Source: Proteus columbae (lineage in GTDB: Bacteria > Pseudomonadota > Gammaproteobacteria > Enterobacterales > Enterobacteriaceae). Taken from it: DNA of 64,000 nucleotides. Of the stretch, positions 1 to 9,410 are shown piece after piece. Within the stretch, counting starts at the first letter, position 1. Each line of letters begins with the position of its first letter. A program made the position numbers and the translations under genes. The notes below the pieces were generated by a model. The model searched no databases. It saw only the letters and a list, made by a program, of their open reading frames with translations, and had not been told where the DNA came from. Where the stretch lies: assembly GCF_009914335.1 (NCBI RefSeq), contig NZ_CP043925.1, positions 2,046,001-2,110,000 of the forward strand, read 5' to 3'.

Positions 1-414
1 GCCTGCAATATTTGCCATTGAACTTAACGCATCAAGAGATTGTGCACGAGAAATACGTGGCACACTATCCATTGCCATCACGTTAATATTCTTTTCAGCT
101 AACTTTTCGAGTAATGCCGCATTTTGAGCTGGCCAAATAAAACTTACCAGTGTCGCGCCATCTTGTAGCAATGTAATTTCATTATCCAGTGGTGCATTTA
201 CCTTCAAAATAATGTCTGATTCCCAAACATCTTGAAGAGCGAGGATCTCGGCACCGGCGTCCTGATAAGCTTTATCTTCAAAGCTTGAGGCAATACCTGC
301 GCCATTTTCAACTGCGACTGTAAATCCTAATTTTATGAGTTGAGTCACTGTAGCTGGTGTAGCTGCAACCCTTGTTTCATTAGAAAGTCGCTCTTTGGGT
401 ATACCAATTCGCAT
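1..414 (-). CDS. pntA: NAD(P) transhydrogenase subunit alpha, N-terminal part (runs off the window)
   Basis: This is the first 138 codons of the alpha subunit of the proton-translocating membrane transhydrogenase. With PntB it uses the proton gradient to drive hydride transfer from NADH to NADP+ and so supplies NADPH. The ATG lies at 414-412. The protein opens MRIGIPKERLSNETRVAATP and the visible part ends PRISRAQSLDALSSMANIAG, both typical of the soluble NAD(H)-binding domain I of PntA. The remaining domain and the membrane segments lie left of the window. It is divergent from ydgH, the same arrangement as in E. coli. The reading frame is intact as far as it can be read. Confidence 0.95.
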   Translation of the reverse strand, partial: MRIGIPKERLSNETRVAATPATVTQLIKLGFTVAVENGAGIASSFEDKAYQDAGAEILALQDVWESDIILKVNAPLDNEITLLQDGATLVSFIWPAQNAALLEKLAEKNINVMAMDSVPRISRAQSLDALSSMANIAG

Positions 415-710
415 AATTTTCCCTTCTTATCCATAGAGTTCTGTTAAAACTTCTCCGTTAACTTCACATTCATGCAAAAAAAATGTTAAAAATAATAATA
501 TGCATACCATTAATCGGAGTTCTAATAACCTACTGAAAATAAAACCAATAATCTATATCTGTGTAAAGCTAAAATTGAACTTAATTAGATCATTTTAGTC
601 GAAAAGGCATATTTATGAATTATTCACTATATTCAGGTAAATATCTGGTAACATATACTGGTCATTTGACTCTGTGGTGATTCGCTAAATAAAATAATGC
701 GACAAATGCT

Positions 711-728
711 ATTATTACATGTAATAAT
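711..728. promoter_or_regulatory. Perfect 18-bp palindrome in the pntA/ydgH divergent gap
   Basis: The 386-base gap at 415-800 separates the divergent pntA and ydgH starts and must hold both promoters. It is AT-rich and I see no gene in it. It contains ATTATTACATGTAATAAT, two perfect 9-base arms without a spacer, whose right edge is 72 bases upstream of the ydgH ATG. The symmetry and placement fit a dimeric regulator's operator. I cannot name the regulator. Confidence 0.45.
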
Positions 729-800
729 TAATCCCTATGTGATAAACCACGACGTTCAGCACATGACCAATATTAATTGCGCAAGGCGGAAGGATTTTGT

Positions 801-1754
801 ATGAAGCTGAAAACCTCAGTCATCGCAGCAGCGATGTTGTCTTTAACTAATATCACTGTTGCGCAGGCTGCTCAGGAATTAACACCCGAACAAGCTGCAG
901 AACTAAAACCATTTGAAAGAATTACAGTTATCGGTCGTTTTAACGCTATTTATGAAGCCGCTGATGCGGTATCTCGTCGTGCGGATAAAGTCGGTGCTGA
1001 TAGTTTCTATATTCAAGGCCTAGATGATATTAGTGATAGCGGCAACATGAGTGTTACTGCTGATCTATACCATAAAGATGCACCCAAAGCAGATCAAGAA
1101 AGCTATCGCGTCTTTCATGGCGTGAAAGAACTACCAAAACCTGAAGCAATTCTGCTACAACCATTTGATACAGTTTCTATCCGCGGTTACTACCCTACAA
1201 CCCCTGATATTAACGATGCAATTGCAAAAGCGGCAGCTAAAAAAGGTGCTGCATCATTCTTTATTGTACGTAACGTATCAACAAATGATGGTGGTAACCA
1301 AGAAGTAACAGCTTATATCTACAAAAAAGATGCGCCAAAACGTGCAATTCAAGCACCAGAGGCCGTCGTTCCTTATGACTCAGATGCAGGTCGCGCACTT
1401 ATAGCAGAAGGCGGAGCCGCTGCCAATAAAGTTGAGAAACCAGGTCTTGCATCAAACACTGATTTTGATAGAAGTGTAGGAACATTTGCTGATACACAAA
1501 CTTCGGGTGCTAGTGGTCGTTACACTGTCACATTACCTGATGGTACTGAAATCCAAGAAGTCAATAAAGCTGCTGCTGCATTAATGGACCCATTTGATAC
1601 CATTACATTTAGCGGATACTTTGTAAACTCACCAGAGATTTCTTATCAGGTTGCTAAACGTGCAGCTGCAAAAGGTGCCAAGTATTACCATATTACAAAT
1701 GAATGGCAAAGTGATGGTGGTACAGTCACTATTACCGCTGACCTATTCAAGTAA
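801..1754 (+). CDS. ydgH: YdgH-type periplasmic protein with three DUF1471 repeats
   Basis: This exported protein of about 317 residues has unknown biochemical function. The start chosen is ATG 801 (MKLKTSVIAAAMLSLTNITV), which gives a clean signal peptide ending near VAQA and sits behind GGCGGAAGGA; an upstream in-frame start at 777 would spoil the signal peptide. The mature part holds three copies of a roughly 60-residue unit, each starting 'PFD/E-x-I/V' (KPFERITVIGRF, QPFDTVSIRGYY, DPFDTITFSGYF) and ending in a T-A-D/Y-L-Y/F strand. This is the DUF1471 (YdgH/BhsA/McbA) fold seen in stress-linked small periplasmic proteins. The third repeat closes the protein. It is divergent from pntA and followed by a terminator and then the antiporter gene, as in E. 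coli. Confidence 0.9.
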   Translation: MKLKTSVIAAAMLSLTNITVAQAAQELTPEQAAELKPFERITVIGRFNAIYEAADAVSRRADKVGADSFYIQGLDDISDSGNMSVTADLYHKDAPKADQESYRVFHGVKELPKPEAILLQPFDTVSIRGYYPTTPDINDAIAKAAAKKGAASFFIVRNVSTNDGGNQEVTAYIYKKDAPKRAIQAPEAVVPYDSDAGRALIAEGGAAANKVEKPGLASNTDFDRSVGTFADTQTSGASGRYTVTLPDGTEIQEVNKAAAALMDPFDTITFSGYFVNSPEISYQVAKRAAAKGAKYYHITNEWQSDGGTVTITADLFK

Positions 1755-1775
1755 TAAAACTTCCTAATTAAAAAG

Positions 1776-1799
1776 CCTTGCTGATGCGAGGTTTTTTTT
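1776..1799 (+). terminator. Rho-independent terminator after ydgH
   Basis: CCTTGC-TGAT-GCGAGG forms a six-pair stem with one G-U pair, followed directly by eight T residues, 22 bases after the ydgH stop. Confidence 0.75.
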
Positions 1800-2017
1800 A
1801 CTCAAAATATCATCAAAACCAACCTCATTTTGTAAAAGTGCATAATTTTTATGATTTAATGCATAGACAACCAAGTCAACTCTCCGTAAAATCTCGCTGT
1901 TTTTTAGTGTTTTTATCTTTATTTAAATTTGAGATATTCATATTTATTCTATTTACTGACCAAAAAACAAGAAAATACGCTATTTATTTACAATTTTAAT
2001 CACGTAGGTAATTATCC

Positions 2018-3412
2018 TTGAATAAGAAACTTGGCTTAATATCACTCACCGCGTTAGTATTAAGCTCAATGGTTGGTGCAGGTGTATTCAGTTTGCCTCA
2101 AAATATGGCCGAAGTTGCCAGCCCTGCCGCATTGATTATTGGCTGGGTGATAACTGGCATTGGTATCCTCTTTCTTGCTACATCTTTATTACTCCTCTCG
2201 CGCCTTCGACCTGATCTTGATGGTGGCATTTTTACCTATGCGAAAGAAGGGTTTGGTGAATTTATTGGTTTTTGTTCAGCATGGGGTTATTGGGTCTGCG
2301 CTGTTGTTGCTAACGTTTCTTATCTTGTTATTGTTTTTGCTGCCTTTAGTTTTTTTACAGATACACCAGAGAACGTTATTTTTGGTGATGGGAATACATG
2401 GCAAGCATTAATTGGAGAGTCAATCTTGCTTTGGGTTGTCCATTTTCTTGTATTACGTGGTGTTCAAACTGCAGCCAGCATTAATTTAATGGCGACAATG
2501 GCAAAACTCCTTCCTTTAGGGTTATTTGTTATTGTCGCCCTATTAGCTTTCAATATGGATATATTTACCCTTGATTTTAAAGGTGTAAATCTGGGTGTCC
2601 CTGTTTGGGATCAAGTCAAAAATACCATGTTGATTACACTGTGGGTATTTATTGGTATTGAAGGTGCGGTCGTAGTTTCCGCAAGAGCTAAAAATCGTCG
2701 TGATGTTGGTTTAGCAACAGTACTCGCCGTTGTCATCGCATTAGTTATCTATATTCTTGTCACTTTATTATCGCAAGGTTTAGTTAGCCAAGCAGAATTG
2801 GCGGCGATGAAAAACCCGTCAATGGCGCCGTTACTTGTTCAGCTTATTGGTAACATAGGCGAGATAATTATTGCAGCGGGTCTTATTCTCTCTGTATGTG
2901 GTGCTTATTTAAGTTGGACAATTATGGCAGCAGAAGTACCTTATATTGCCGCACTACATCACTCTTTCCCTAAACAATTAGGGAAGCAGAATAAAAATGA
3001 TGCGCCTTCATCTTCATTATGGTTTACCAATTGTGCAGTCCAATTCTCTCTAGTTTTAATTTGGTTGACGGGAAGTAACTACAATACATTATTGACCATT
3101 GCATCAGAGATGATCCTTGTTCCTTACTTTCTCGTTGGGGCATTTTTATTTAAAGTGGCAATTGCACGCAGTAGTCGTGCTTTATTATTAATAGCCATAC
3201 CTGCAAGTCTTTACGGTTTATGGCTACTTTATGCATCAGGTGTTATTAATTTATTACTCTCTGTCGTTCTGTATGCACCGGGTATCCTAATGTTTTTATA
3301 TACACGCAAGCAGTATAAAGATAAAAAACCATTGCATATAAGTGAGCGAATTCTGTTAGCACTGGTCTTATTCGGCGCTATTCCGGCATTAGGCTACTTA
3401 ACTATTTACTAA
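2018..3412 (+). CDS. ydgI: APC-family amino-acid antiporter, ArcD/YdgI type
   Basis: This inner-membrane transporter of 464 residues is close in length to E. coli YdgI, annotated there as a putative arginine/ornithine antiporter. About 12 hydrophobic segments span the protein. The first helix carries SSMVGAGVFSLPQNMAEVAS, the unwound GAGxF substrate-site motif of the APC superfamily. The start is TTG at 2018, decoding to MNKKLGLISL, with AGGT about 9 bases upstream; no ATG lies nearby in frame. It sits next to ydgH as in E. coli. The substrate is inferred from family only. No arginine deiminase genes are in the window to support a role in that pathway. Confidence 0.82.
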   Translation: MNKKLGLISLTALVLSSMVGAGVFSLPQNMAEVASPAALIIGWVITGIGILFLATSLLLLSRLRPDLDGGIFTYAKEGFGEFIGFCSAWGYWVCAVVANVSYLVIVFAAFSFFTDTPENVIFGDGNTWQALIGESILLWVVHFLVLRGVQTAASINLMATMAKLLPLGLFVIVALLAFNMDIFTLDFKGVNLGVPVWDQVKNTMLITLWVFIGIEGAVVVSARAKNRRDVGLATVLAVVIALVIYILVTLLSQGLVSQAELAAMKNPSMAPLLVQLIGNIGEIIIAAGLILSVCGAYLSWTIMAAEVPYIAALHHSFPKQLGKQNKNDAPSSSLWFTNCAVQFSLVLIWLTGSNYNTLLTIASEMILVPYFLVGAFLFKVAIARSSRALLLIAIPASLYGLWLLYASGVINLLLSVVLYAPGILMFLYTRKQYKDKKPLHISERILLALVLFGAIPALGYLTIY

Positions 3413-3615
3413 AGACAATCTGAGAGGTACTCGAAAAACAGTGCCTCTCTTACCTTTCCCTTACTTCTCTCCAAAAATTTATTTCACTTAAATCAAAAAA
3501 AATCCCCTGCTAAGCTGTTTTTTTAACATCGATGGTTAGGTATTTATAAATTAAGAAATACATTGCATGTTGTAACTAATAAATAGCTAGCTATTTATTA
3601 GTTAGGCAATAAAAA

Positions 3616-3644
3616 ACCCACAAGAAGCATGAGTTCTTGTGGGT
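3616..3644 (-). terminator. Terminator of hrpA
   Basis: ACCCACAAGAA and TTCTTGTGGGT form a perfect 11-bp stem around a 7-base loop. On the minus strand it is followed by TTTTTT, 20 bases after the hrpA stop. Confidence 0.85.
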
Positions 3645-3664
3645 CTGATCATGTCACTATTAAA

Positions 3665-6600
3665 TTAGTTAAAACTAACTTGTTCCATCGCCTGCAATAT
3701 ACGTTTATCTGATATTGGATACGGTGTACCTATCTGTTGAGCGAACAGGCTTACTCTCAGTTCCTCTATCATCCAACGAATATTTTGCACTTCCTCTTGC
3801 TGCTTTTGTTTCTCTGTTAGCTTACCTAACCACTGTTGCCACTGTTGAATAACATTTTCAACTCGGCTCATTTGAGCGCGATCGCGATTAGGATCAATGG
3901 CCAGTTTTTCCATTCGTTTTTCAATTGCACTCAAATAACGAGGAATATCCGCAAGACGTTTCCATCCATGAGAGGTAACAAAACCAGGGAAAACTAACTG
4001 ACCAAGTTGAGCTTTAATATCAGACAATGCAAAAGCAACGCTAATATCCACCCGCCCTTTTAAACGTTTATTGATGGCAAAAACTTGAGTCAAAATAGAT
4101 TCAACTTGTTTTGCTATTTCAACCACAGCATCGTTTAGTTCAGCTCTGACATATTCTTGCAGTTTTTGATACTCATCTTCTTGCCAAATTAAACCACCAT
4201 AAGACGCCATTAATTTATCAACACCACAAGCAATACAATCATCAATGAGATCTAACACTTTGCCATAAGGGTTAAAGTAAAGACCAAGTTTTGCTTTATT
4301 TGGTAATTTCTCATGTAGGTATTTTATCGGTGACGGAATATTTAATAATAATAGTCGTCTTACTCCCTCCCACATTGAAGCTTGCTGCTCAGATTCTGTT
4401 TCAAAAAGCTTAATACCCACACTGTTTTTTTCATCAACGAGTGCTGGATAAGCTTTCACTGAATAGCCACCCCGTTTTTGCTCATAACGCTGAGGCAAAT
4501 CACCAAAACTCCAAATATGTAAATCTTGTTGTTCGATACCATCATCCGCTACTGCTGATAATGTTTCTTGCACTTTTTCCTTTAAGTTCTCTTTTAATTT
4601 ATTGAGATCTTTACTTTCTGCCAGCGTTTTATTTTTATCGCCAACAACACGGAATGTCATTTTTAAGTGATCAGCAACTTGGTCAAGTTGCCAACTCTCT
4701 CTATCAACGGTCACTCCTGTCATTCGGCGTAATTCGTTTTCGAGTTTATCGAGTAAGCCGCCTTCAACTTGAGGGACACGTTCTAAAAAAGCAGAAGCAT
4801 AATTAGGTGCTGGTACAAAATTACGACGGATAGGCTTTGGTAATGACTTAATTAAGGCCACTATCAATTCATGGCGAATACCTGGAATTTGCCAATCAAA
4901 ACCTTCATCTTTTACCTGATTTAAAATCGGTAATGGAATATGAACAGTGACACCATCAGCCGCTGTACCCGGTTCAAATTGATAAGTTAAGCGTAATTTT
5001 AAATTATCTTGATGCCAATAATTTGGATAATCTAGTGCGCTAACACGTTTGGCATCATCTTTGATAAGCATACTTTTTTCAAAGTTAAGCAGATCAGGTG
5101 ATGCCTTTTGTGCCTCTTTCCACCACTTATCAAAATGACGTGACGAAACAACATATTGTGGTATTCGTTGATCATAGAAAGTAAACATTGTTTCATCATC
5201 GACAAGAATATCTCGACGACGAGATTTATGCTCTAACTCTTCCACTTCAGTCCGTAATTTTAAATTTTCACGGAAAAATACATGACGAGTTTGCCAATCA
5301 CCTTCTACTAACGCATGACGAATAAAAAGCTCACGGCATAATAACGGATCAATTTGGCTATAATTAATAGGTCGAGAGGAAACAATAGGTAAACCATATA
5401 ACGTAACTTTTTCATTAGCCATTACAGCGCCTTGCGCTTTTGACCAATGTGGTTCGCTATAGTGATGTTTCACTAAATGTTCGGCTATAGGTTCAATCCA
5501 TTCAGGTTCAACGCGCGCCGCGATTCGTCCCCATAAACGAGACGTCTCGACTAACTCTGCCACCATTGTCCATTTTGGTGGTTTTTTAAATAAACCAGAG
5601 CCAGGATAAATAGAAAAACGAGCATTTCTCGCACCCGTAAATTCTTGTTTATCGGCATCTTTTTGACCAATATGTGACAACAAGCCACTGAGTAGAGCAA
5701 CGTGAATACTTCTAAAATCAGCGGGTTCGCTATTAACAGGAAAACCTAATTCTTTAACAACTTGTCGCAATTGCGTATAGACATCTTGCCATTCTCGAAC
5801 ACGCATAAAATTTAAAAATTCTTGGCGACATAGCTTTCTAAATTGGGAATGGCTCAACTCTTTTTGTTGAGTTTTTAAATAATCCCACATATTTAAAAAA
5901 GACAAGAAATCAGAATCTTTATCTTGGAAGCGTCGATGTTTTTCATCAGAAGCTTGCTGTTTATCCATCGGTCTTTCACGCGGATCTTGAATTGAAAGTG
6001 CGGATGTAATAACCATCAACTCTTTTACTGCACCATATTTACGTGCTTCAAGTACCATTCTCGCCAAACGAGGATCAATAGGAAGTTGTGCAAGTTGTTT
6101 CCCCATTGGGGTTAAACGATAAGCACCATTGTGGTCGGTTTCGTCTTGTAACGCGCCTAGTTCTTCTAATAAACGAACACCATCCTGAATATTGCGTTTA
6201 TCAGGTGGCTGTACAAATGGGAAAGCACTAATATCACCTAACCCTATCGACGTCATTTGCAAAATAACAGATGCAAGGTTAGTTCTTAATATTTCAGGAT
6301 CCGTAAATTCAGAACGAGAAATAAAATCATCTTCTGAATAAAGACGAATACAAATACCATCAGAAACACGACCACAACGCCCTTTTCTCTGATTTGCTGA
6401 AGCTTGAGAAATAGGCTCTATTGGAAGTCGTTGTACTTTAGTGCGATAACTATAACGACTAACACGCGCAAAACCGGTATCAATAACGTACTTAATACCC
6501 GGCACAGTTAATGAAGTTTCGGCAACGTTAGTGGCTAAAATAATGCGCCTGCCATTATGAGGATGAAAAATTCGGTTTTGTTCACTGTTAGATAAACGGG

Positions 6601-7561
6601 CAAATAAAGGTAATACTTCAGTATGGCGAAGTTGTAATTTATTCAGCGCATCAGCAGTGTCACGAATTTCTCGCTCACCGCTCATAAAAATAAGAATATC
6701 ACCCGCACTTTCTCTGCTTAATTCGTCAATAGCATCAACAATGCCATCGGTCATATCCTTATCACTATCAAGTTCGTCACCACCAATAGGACGATATCTC
6801 ACTTCAACAGGATAAGTTCGGCCAGATACTTCAATAATCGGTGCTTGATTGAAATGCTTGGAAAAACGTTCAGGATCGATGGTTGCAGAAGTAATAATGA
6901 CTTTTAAATCAGGGCGCTTAGGTAATAACTGCTTTAAATAGCCAAGAATAAAATCGATATTTAAACTACGTTCATGGGCTTCATCAATAATGATAGTGTC
7001 ATATTGTAGTAACAGCTTATCTTGCTGTAATTCAGCCAATAAAATACCATCTGTCATTAGCTTAACGAGGGTATTATCACCAACATGATCACTAAAGCGA
7101 ACCTTATAACCTACAGATCCGCCTAACGTACTTTTTAATTCATGAGCGATACGTTCAGCTACTGAACGTGCAGCTAAACGACGAGGCTGAGTATGTCCAA
7201 TAAACCCCTTGATCCCTCGTCCTAATTCAAGACAAATTTTAGGGATCTGTGTTGTTTTGCCAGAGCCAGTTTCCCCAGCAATAATAACAACTTGGTTATC
7301 TCTTATTGCATTATAAATGGCATCTTTCTTTTGACTAACAGGCAGGTTTTCTGGGTAAGTAATTTCAGGACAATTAGCACGACGGCGAATTATCATCTGT
7401 TGTGCCGTATTAATATCTTCTTTAATTGCACTTAATACCGCTTGTTTAGACTCTTCATTATTAATTTTAGCGACGCCACGTAGACGTTTTCTTAATCGCT
7501 GCTGCTCCCGCAACGATAATTGCTCTATTTCTTGATAGAGCGTGGCAGATGATAATGTCAC
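3665..7561 (-). CDS. hrpA: ATP-dependent RNA helicase HrpA (DEAH box)
   Basis: This cytoplasmic DEAH/RHA helicase has 1298 residues (E. coli HrpA about 1300). In E. coli HrpA acts on mRNA, including processing of the daa fimbrial transcript, and more recently on stalled ribosomes. Visible motifs in order are GETGSGKTTQ (motif I, near residue 95), TQPRRLAAR (Ia), DEAHERS (II), SATIDPERF (III), and the QRKGRCGRV motif VI near 390. The ratchet/OB region and the long bacterial HrpA C-terminal half follow. The start is GTG at 7561, behind AAAAGGATAATAAAAG, and no closer ATG fits the family start. Its divergent neighbour is azoR, as in E. coli. The frame is intact. Confidence 0.96.
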   Translation of the reverse strand: MTLSSATLYQEIEQLSLREQQRLRKRLRGVAKINNEESKQAVLSAIKEDINTAQQMIIRRRANCPEITYPENLPVSQKKDAIYNAIRDNQVVIIAGETGSGKTTQIPKICLELGRGIKGFIGHTQPRRLAARSVAERIAHELKSTLGGSVGYKVRFSDHVGDNTLVKLMTDGILLAELQQDKLLLQYDTIIIDEAHERSLNIDFILGYLKQLLPKRPDLKVIITSATIDPERFSKHFNQAPIIEVSGRTYPVEVRYRPIGGDELDSDKDMTDGIVDAIDELSRESAGDILIFMSGEREIRDTADALNKLQLRHTEVLPLFARLSNSEQNRIFHPHNGRRIILATNVAETSLTVPGIKYVIDTGFARVSRYSYRTKVQRLPIEPISQASANQRKGRCGRVSDGICIRLYSEDDFISRSEFTDPEILRTNLASVILQMTSIGLGDISAFPFVQPPDKRNIQDGVRLLEELGALQDETDHNGAYRLTPMGKQLAQLPIDPRLARMVLEARKYGAVKELMVITSALSIQDPRERPMDKQQASDEKHRRFQDKDSDFLSFLNMWDYLKTQQKELSHSQFRKLCRQEFLNFMRVREWQDVYTQLRQVVKELGFPVNSEPADFRSIHVALLSGLLSHIGQKDADKQEFTGARNARFSIYPGSGLFKKPPKWTMVAELVETSRLWGRIAARVEPEWIEPIAEHLVKHHYSEPHWSKAQGAVMANEKVTLYGLPIVSSRPINYSQIDPLLCRELFIRHALVEGDWQTRHVFFRENLKLRTEVEELEHKSRRRDILVDDETMFTFYDQRIPQYVVSSRHFDKWWKEAQKASPDLLNFEKSMLIKDDAKRVSALDYPNYWHQDNLKLRLTYQFEPGTAADGVTVHIPLPILNQVKDEGFDWQIPGIRHELIVALIKSLPKPIRRNFVPAPNYASAFLERVPQVEGGLLDKLENELRRMTGVTVDRESWQLDQVADHLKMTFRVVGDKNKTLAESKDLNKLKENLKEKVQETLSAVADDGIEQQDLHIWSFGDLPQRYEQKRGGYSVKAYPALVDEKNSVGIKLFETESEQQASMWEGVRRLLLLNIPSPIKYLHEKLPNKAKLGLYFNPYGKVLDLIDDCIACGVDKLMASYGGLIWQEDEYQKLQEYVRAELNDAVVEIAKQVESILTQVFAINKRLKGRVDISVAFALSDIKAQLGQLVFPGFVTSHGWKRLADIPRYLSAIEKRMEKLAIDPNRDRAQMSRVENVIQQWQQWLGKLTEKQKQQEEVQNIRWMIEELRVSLFAQQIGTPYPISDKRILQAMEQVSFN

Positions 7562-7794
7562 CTTTTATTATCCTTTTTGAGGTTATTCTAATCAAAACTA
7601 TTGAGTTCATAATATCACAACAGGCTATTTGCACATAAAGGCTTGATTAAATTTCTTAGTATATGATTTCATATAATCAATAATTTTGAATAGCATATTC
7701 AAAGGATTGTGATGTGATATTTTAAAGATTGGGTAAACTACTATTAACTAATAAATTTAAATAAATAGAACATTTTATAGACCACGAGAAAATA

Positions 7795-8418
7795 ATGAAA
7801 AAGATCCTTGTACTGAAATCCAGCATTTTAGATAGCTATTCACACAGTAATAAAATGACCGATTACTTAATTGAAAATTGGCAAAAAAACCATAAAGATG
7901 ACCTGATTACTGTACGTGATCTCGCTAAAGATCCTGTACCTGCTTTAGATCAAGCCACCTTATTTGCCTTTGGCAAAGATGTTTCCATACTCTCTGATGA
8001 GCAAAAATCAGCTAGAGCTTTATCAGATGAACTGATTAATGAATTAAAAGCACACGATATGATTGTGATTGCTGCACCAATGTATAACTTCTCAATTTCA
8101 GCGCAATTAAAACATTATATCGATTTTATTGCTCGTGCAGGCGAAACATTTACTTATACAGAAGCGGGGGCTGTTGGTTTACTCGAAAACAAACAGGCTG
8201 TTGTATTAACAAGTCGTGGTGGTGTTCATAAAGATAAGCCTTCTGATTTGATTGTTCCATTCCTTACACAGTTTTTAGCTTTTATCGGTATCAATGATGT
8301 ACAATTTATTATGGCTGAAGGTACAGCCTTTGGTGAAGAGTACGCACAGCAATCTCATCTACAAGCACAAAAAGAAATAGATACTGTAATTAGTACAAAA
8401 AATATTACCGCAAAATAA
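7795..8418 (+). CDS. azoR: FMN-dependent NADH:quinone / azo reductase
   Basis: This cytosolic flavodoxin-fold enzyme has 207 residues (E. coli AzoR 201). It transfers two electrons from NADH through FMN to quinones and to azo compounds, protecting against electrophilic quinone stress. The N-terminal phosphate loop is LVLKSSILDSYSHSN. IAAPMYNFSISAQLKHYID and LTSRGGVHKD are the flavin-contacting segments conserved in AzoR. The start ATG is followed by MKKILVLKSS. It is divergent from hrpA and ends at a strong terminator. The fimbrial operon begins downstream. Confidence 0.94.
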   Translation: MKKILVLKSSILDSYSHSNKMTDYLIENWQKNHKDDLITVRDLAKDPVPALDQATLFAFGKDVSILSDEQKSARALSDELINELKAHDMIVIAAPMYNFSISAQLKHYIDFIARAGETFTYTEAGAVGLLENKQAVVLTSRGGVHKDKPSDLIVPFLTQFLAFIGINDVQFIMAEGTAFGEEYAQQSHLQAQKEIDTVISTKNITAK

Positions 8419-8436
8419 TTAATTTTATCTTTTTAT

Positions 8437-8463
8437 AAAAGCACCTAACTAGGTGCTTTTTTT
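8437..8463 (+). terminator. Terminator after azoR
   Basis: GCACCT-AACT-AGGTGC is a perfect six-pair stem flanked by AAAA on the left and seven T on the right. It marks the left edge of the fimbrial segment. Confidence 0.88.
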
Positions 8464-8701
8464 ATATCTATATTTACCAGTATTATTTTCGTATCAATTC
8501 CTCTTTTATAAAAAACACGCTATTAATTTATAATTAAAACACCTTGATAGAGAAAAACACCAAGATTAATCAAACTTTCGAATCAATATCTAAATAAAAA
8601 TTATTTTTATAGCCATTTTTTATTATTTATTTTTTGATTCATATTAATGATAAATATATTAATTAAAAATCAATTTGATTTATAAAAAGGAAATTAATAA
8701 C

Positions 8702-8737
8702 ATTTAATTGTTTCAATGAATATAGAAACAATTAAAT
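8702..8737. repeat. Perfect 13-bp inverted repeat in the fimbrial 5' region
   Basis: ATTTAATTGTTTC at 8702-8714 and its exact complement GAAACAATTAAAT at 8725-8737 surround a 10-base loop. The right arm ends 31 bases upstream of the first fimbrial ATG. The rest of the gap at 8464-8768 is very AT-rich, with no gene seen and no tract of single-base repeats. The element could be an operator or an RNA hairpin in the leader. Without a recombinase gene nearby, and with arms this close together, an invertible promoter is unlikely. Confidence 0.7.
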
Positions 8738-8768
8738 AGTTTTATTAATCCAATAAATGGAATTTGAA

Positions 8769-9317
8769 ATGAAAAAAAATTTACTCTCAATACTCATTCT
8801 ATCTACAACTTTTTTATCAGCTCAATCAAATGCGGTTGAATATACAGAGAAAAATGTAGGCACAATTACGATTAATGGTTCTGTTACAGCAAATCCCACT
8901 TGTCAATTACAAGATATACAACCTGTTGAATTACCGCCAGTTCAAGCAAATCATTTTGGCGATGACCATATAGCAAAAACAGATGCCCAACCGCTTGCCA
9001 TTCAATTTTCCAATTGTAATGAGGATCTTGCTAATATTCAGTTAAAAATTCCAAAACAAACAAAAAAATTATTAAAAAATCAAGCAGACAATGGCAGCAA
9101 TGTTGATATTGCCATTTTTGATGCGGATAAAAATATTATTGAATTAAGCAATGAAAAACCGAAAGCATTTAATTTAAATATTGATAAAGATACTAAGACT
9201 GCAGATTTTTTATTTGAAGTTAATTATATGAAACAAAATGGATTAAATGCTACCCCGGGTTTAGTAAGATCTAGCTTATCATTTGATGTTATTTATAGTG
9301 ATGTTGCTGTAGATTAA
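8769..9317 (+). CDS. Chaperone-usher fimbrial subunit, probably the major one
   Basis: This exported pilin-like protein has about 182 residues. The start used is ATG 8769 (MKKNLLSILILSTTFLSAQS) because GGAA lies 6 bases upstream; ATG 8757 would add four residues. The signal peptide probably ends at SNA before VEYTEKN. The mature part opens with ITINGSVTANPTCQL, has its second cysteine in IQFSNCNED, and ends in alternating beta-strand residues (SSLSFDVIYSD), as pilins do for donor-strand exchange. It is first in the operon and is followed by a hairpin terminator that would let it be made in excess. This fits the major subunit. I cannot assign it to a named fimbria. Confidence 0.82.
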   Translation: MKKNLLSILILSTTFLSAQSNAVEYTEKNVGTITINGSVTANPTCQLQDIQPVELPPVQANHFGDDHIAKTDAQPLAIQFSNCNEDLANIQLKIPKQTKKLLKNQADNGSNVDIAIFDADKNIIELSNEKPKAFNLNIDKDTKTADFLFEVNYMKQNGLNATPGLVRSSLSFDVIYSDVAVD

Positions 9318-9330
9318 GATCTTAAAAATC

Positions 9331-9357
9331 AACAAAGCTGGTATTCCAGCTTTGTTT
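9331..9357 (+). terminator. Intercistronic hairpin/attenuator after the first fimbrial gene
   Basis: AACAAAGCTGG-TATT-CCAGCTTTGTT is a perfect 11-bp stem with a four-base loop, ending in a short T-rich run, 13 bases after the subunit stop and 53 before the chaperone ATG. A partial terminator or mRNA-stabilising hairpin at this place is a known way in which fimbrial operons make more major subunit than chaperone and usher. Confidence 0.8.
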
Positions 9358-9410
9358 TAACATCCCTTATTTATAAATAATAATATAACTTTACCGTACA
9401 ACAATAGAAA

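Noticed and set aside
1778-1999. 73-codon open frame after ydgH
   Set aside because: It starts inside the ydgH terminator, has no ribosome site and shows no protein-like pattern.
8464-8768. Invertible (phase-variable) fimbrial promoter
   Set aside because: The inverted repeat arms are only 10 bases apart and no MrpI/FimB-like recombinase gene is in the window.
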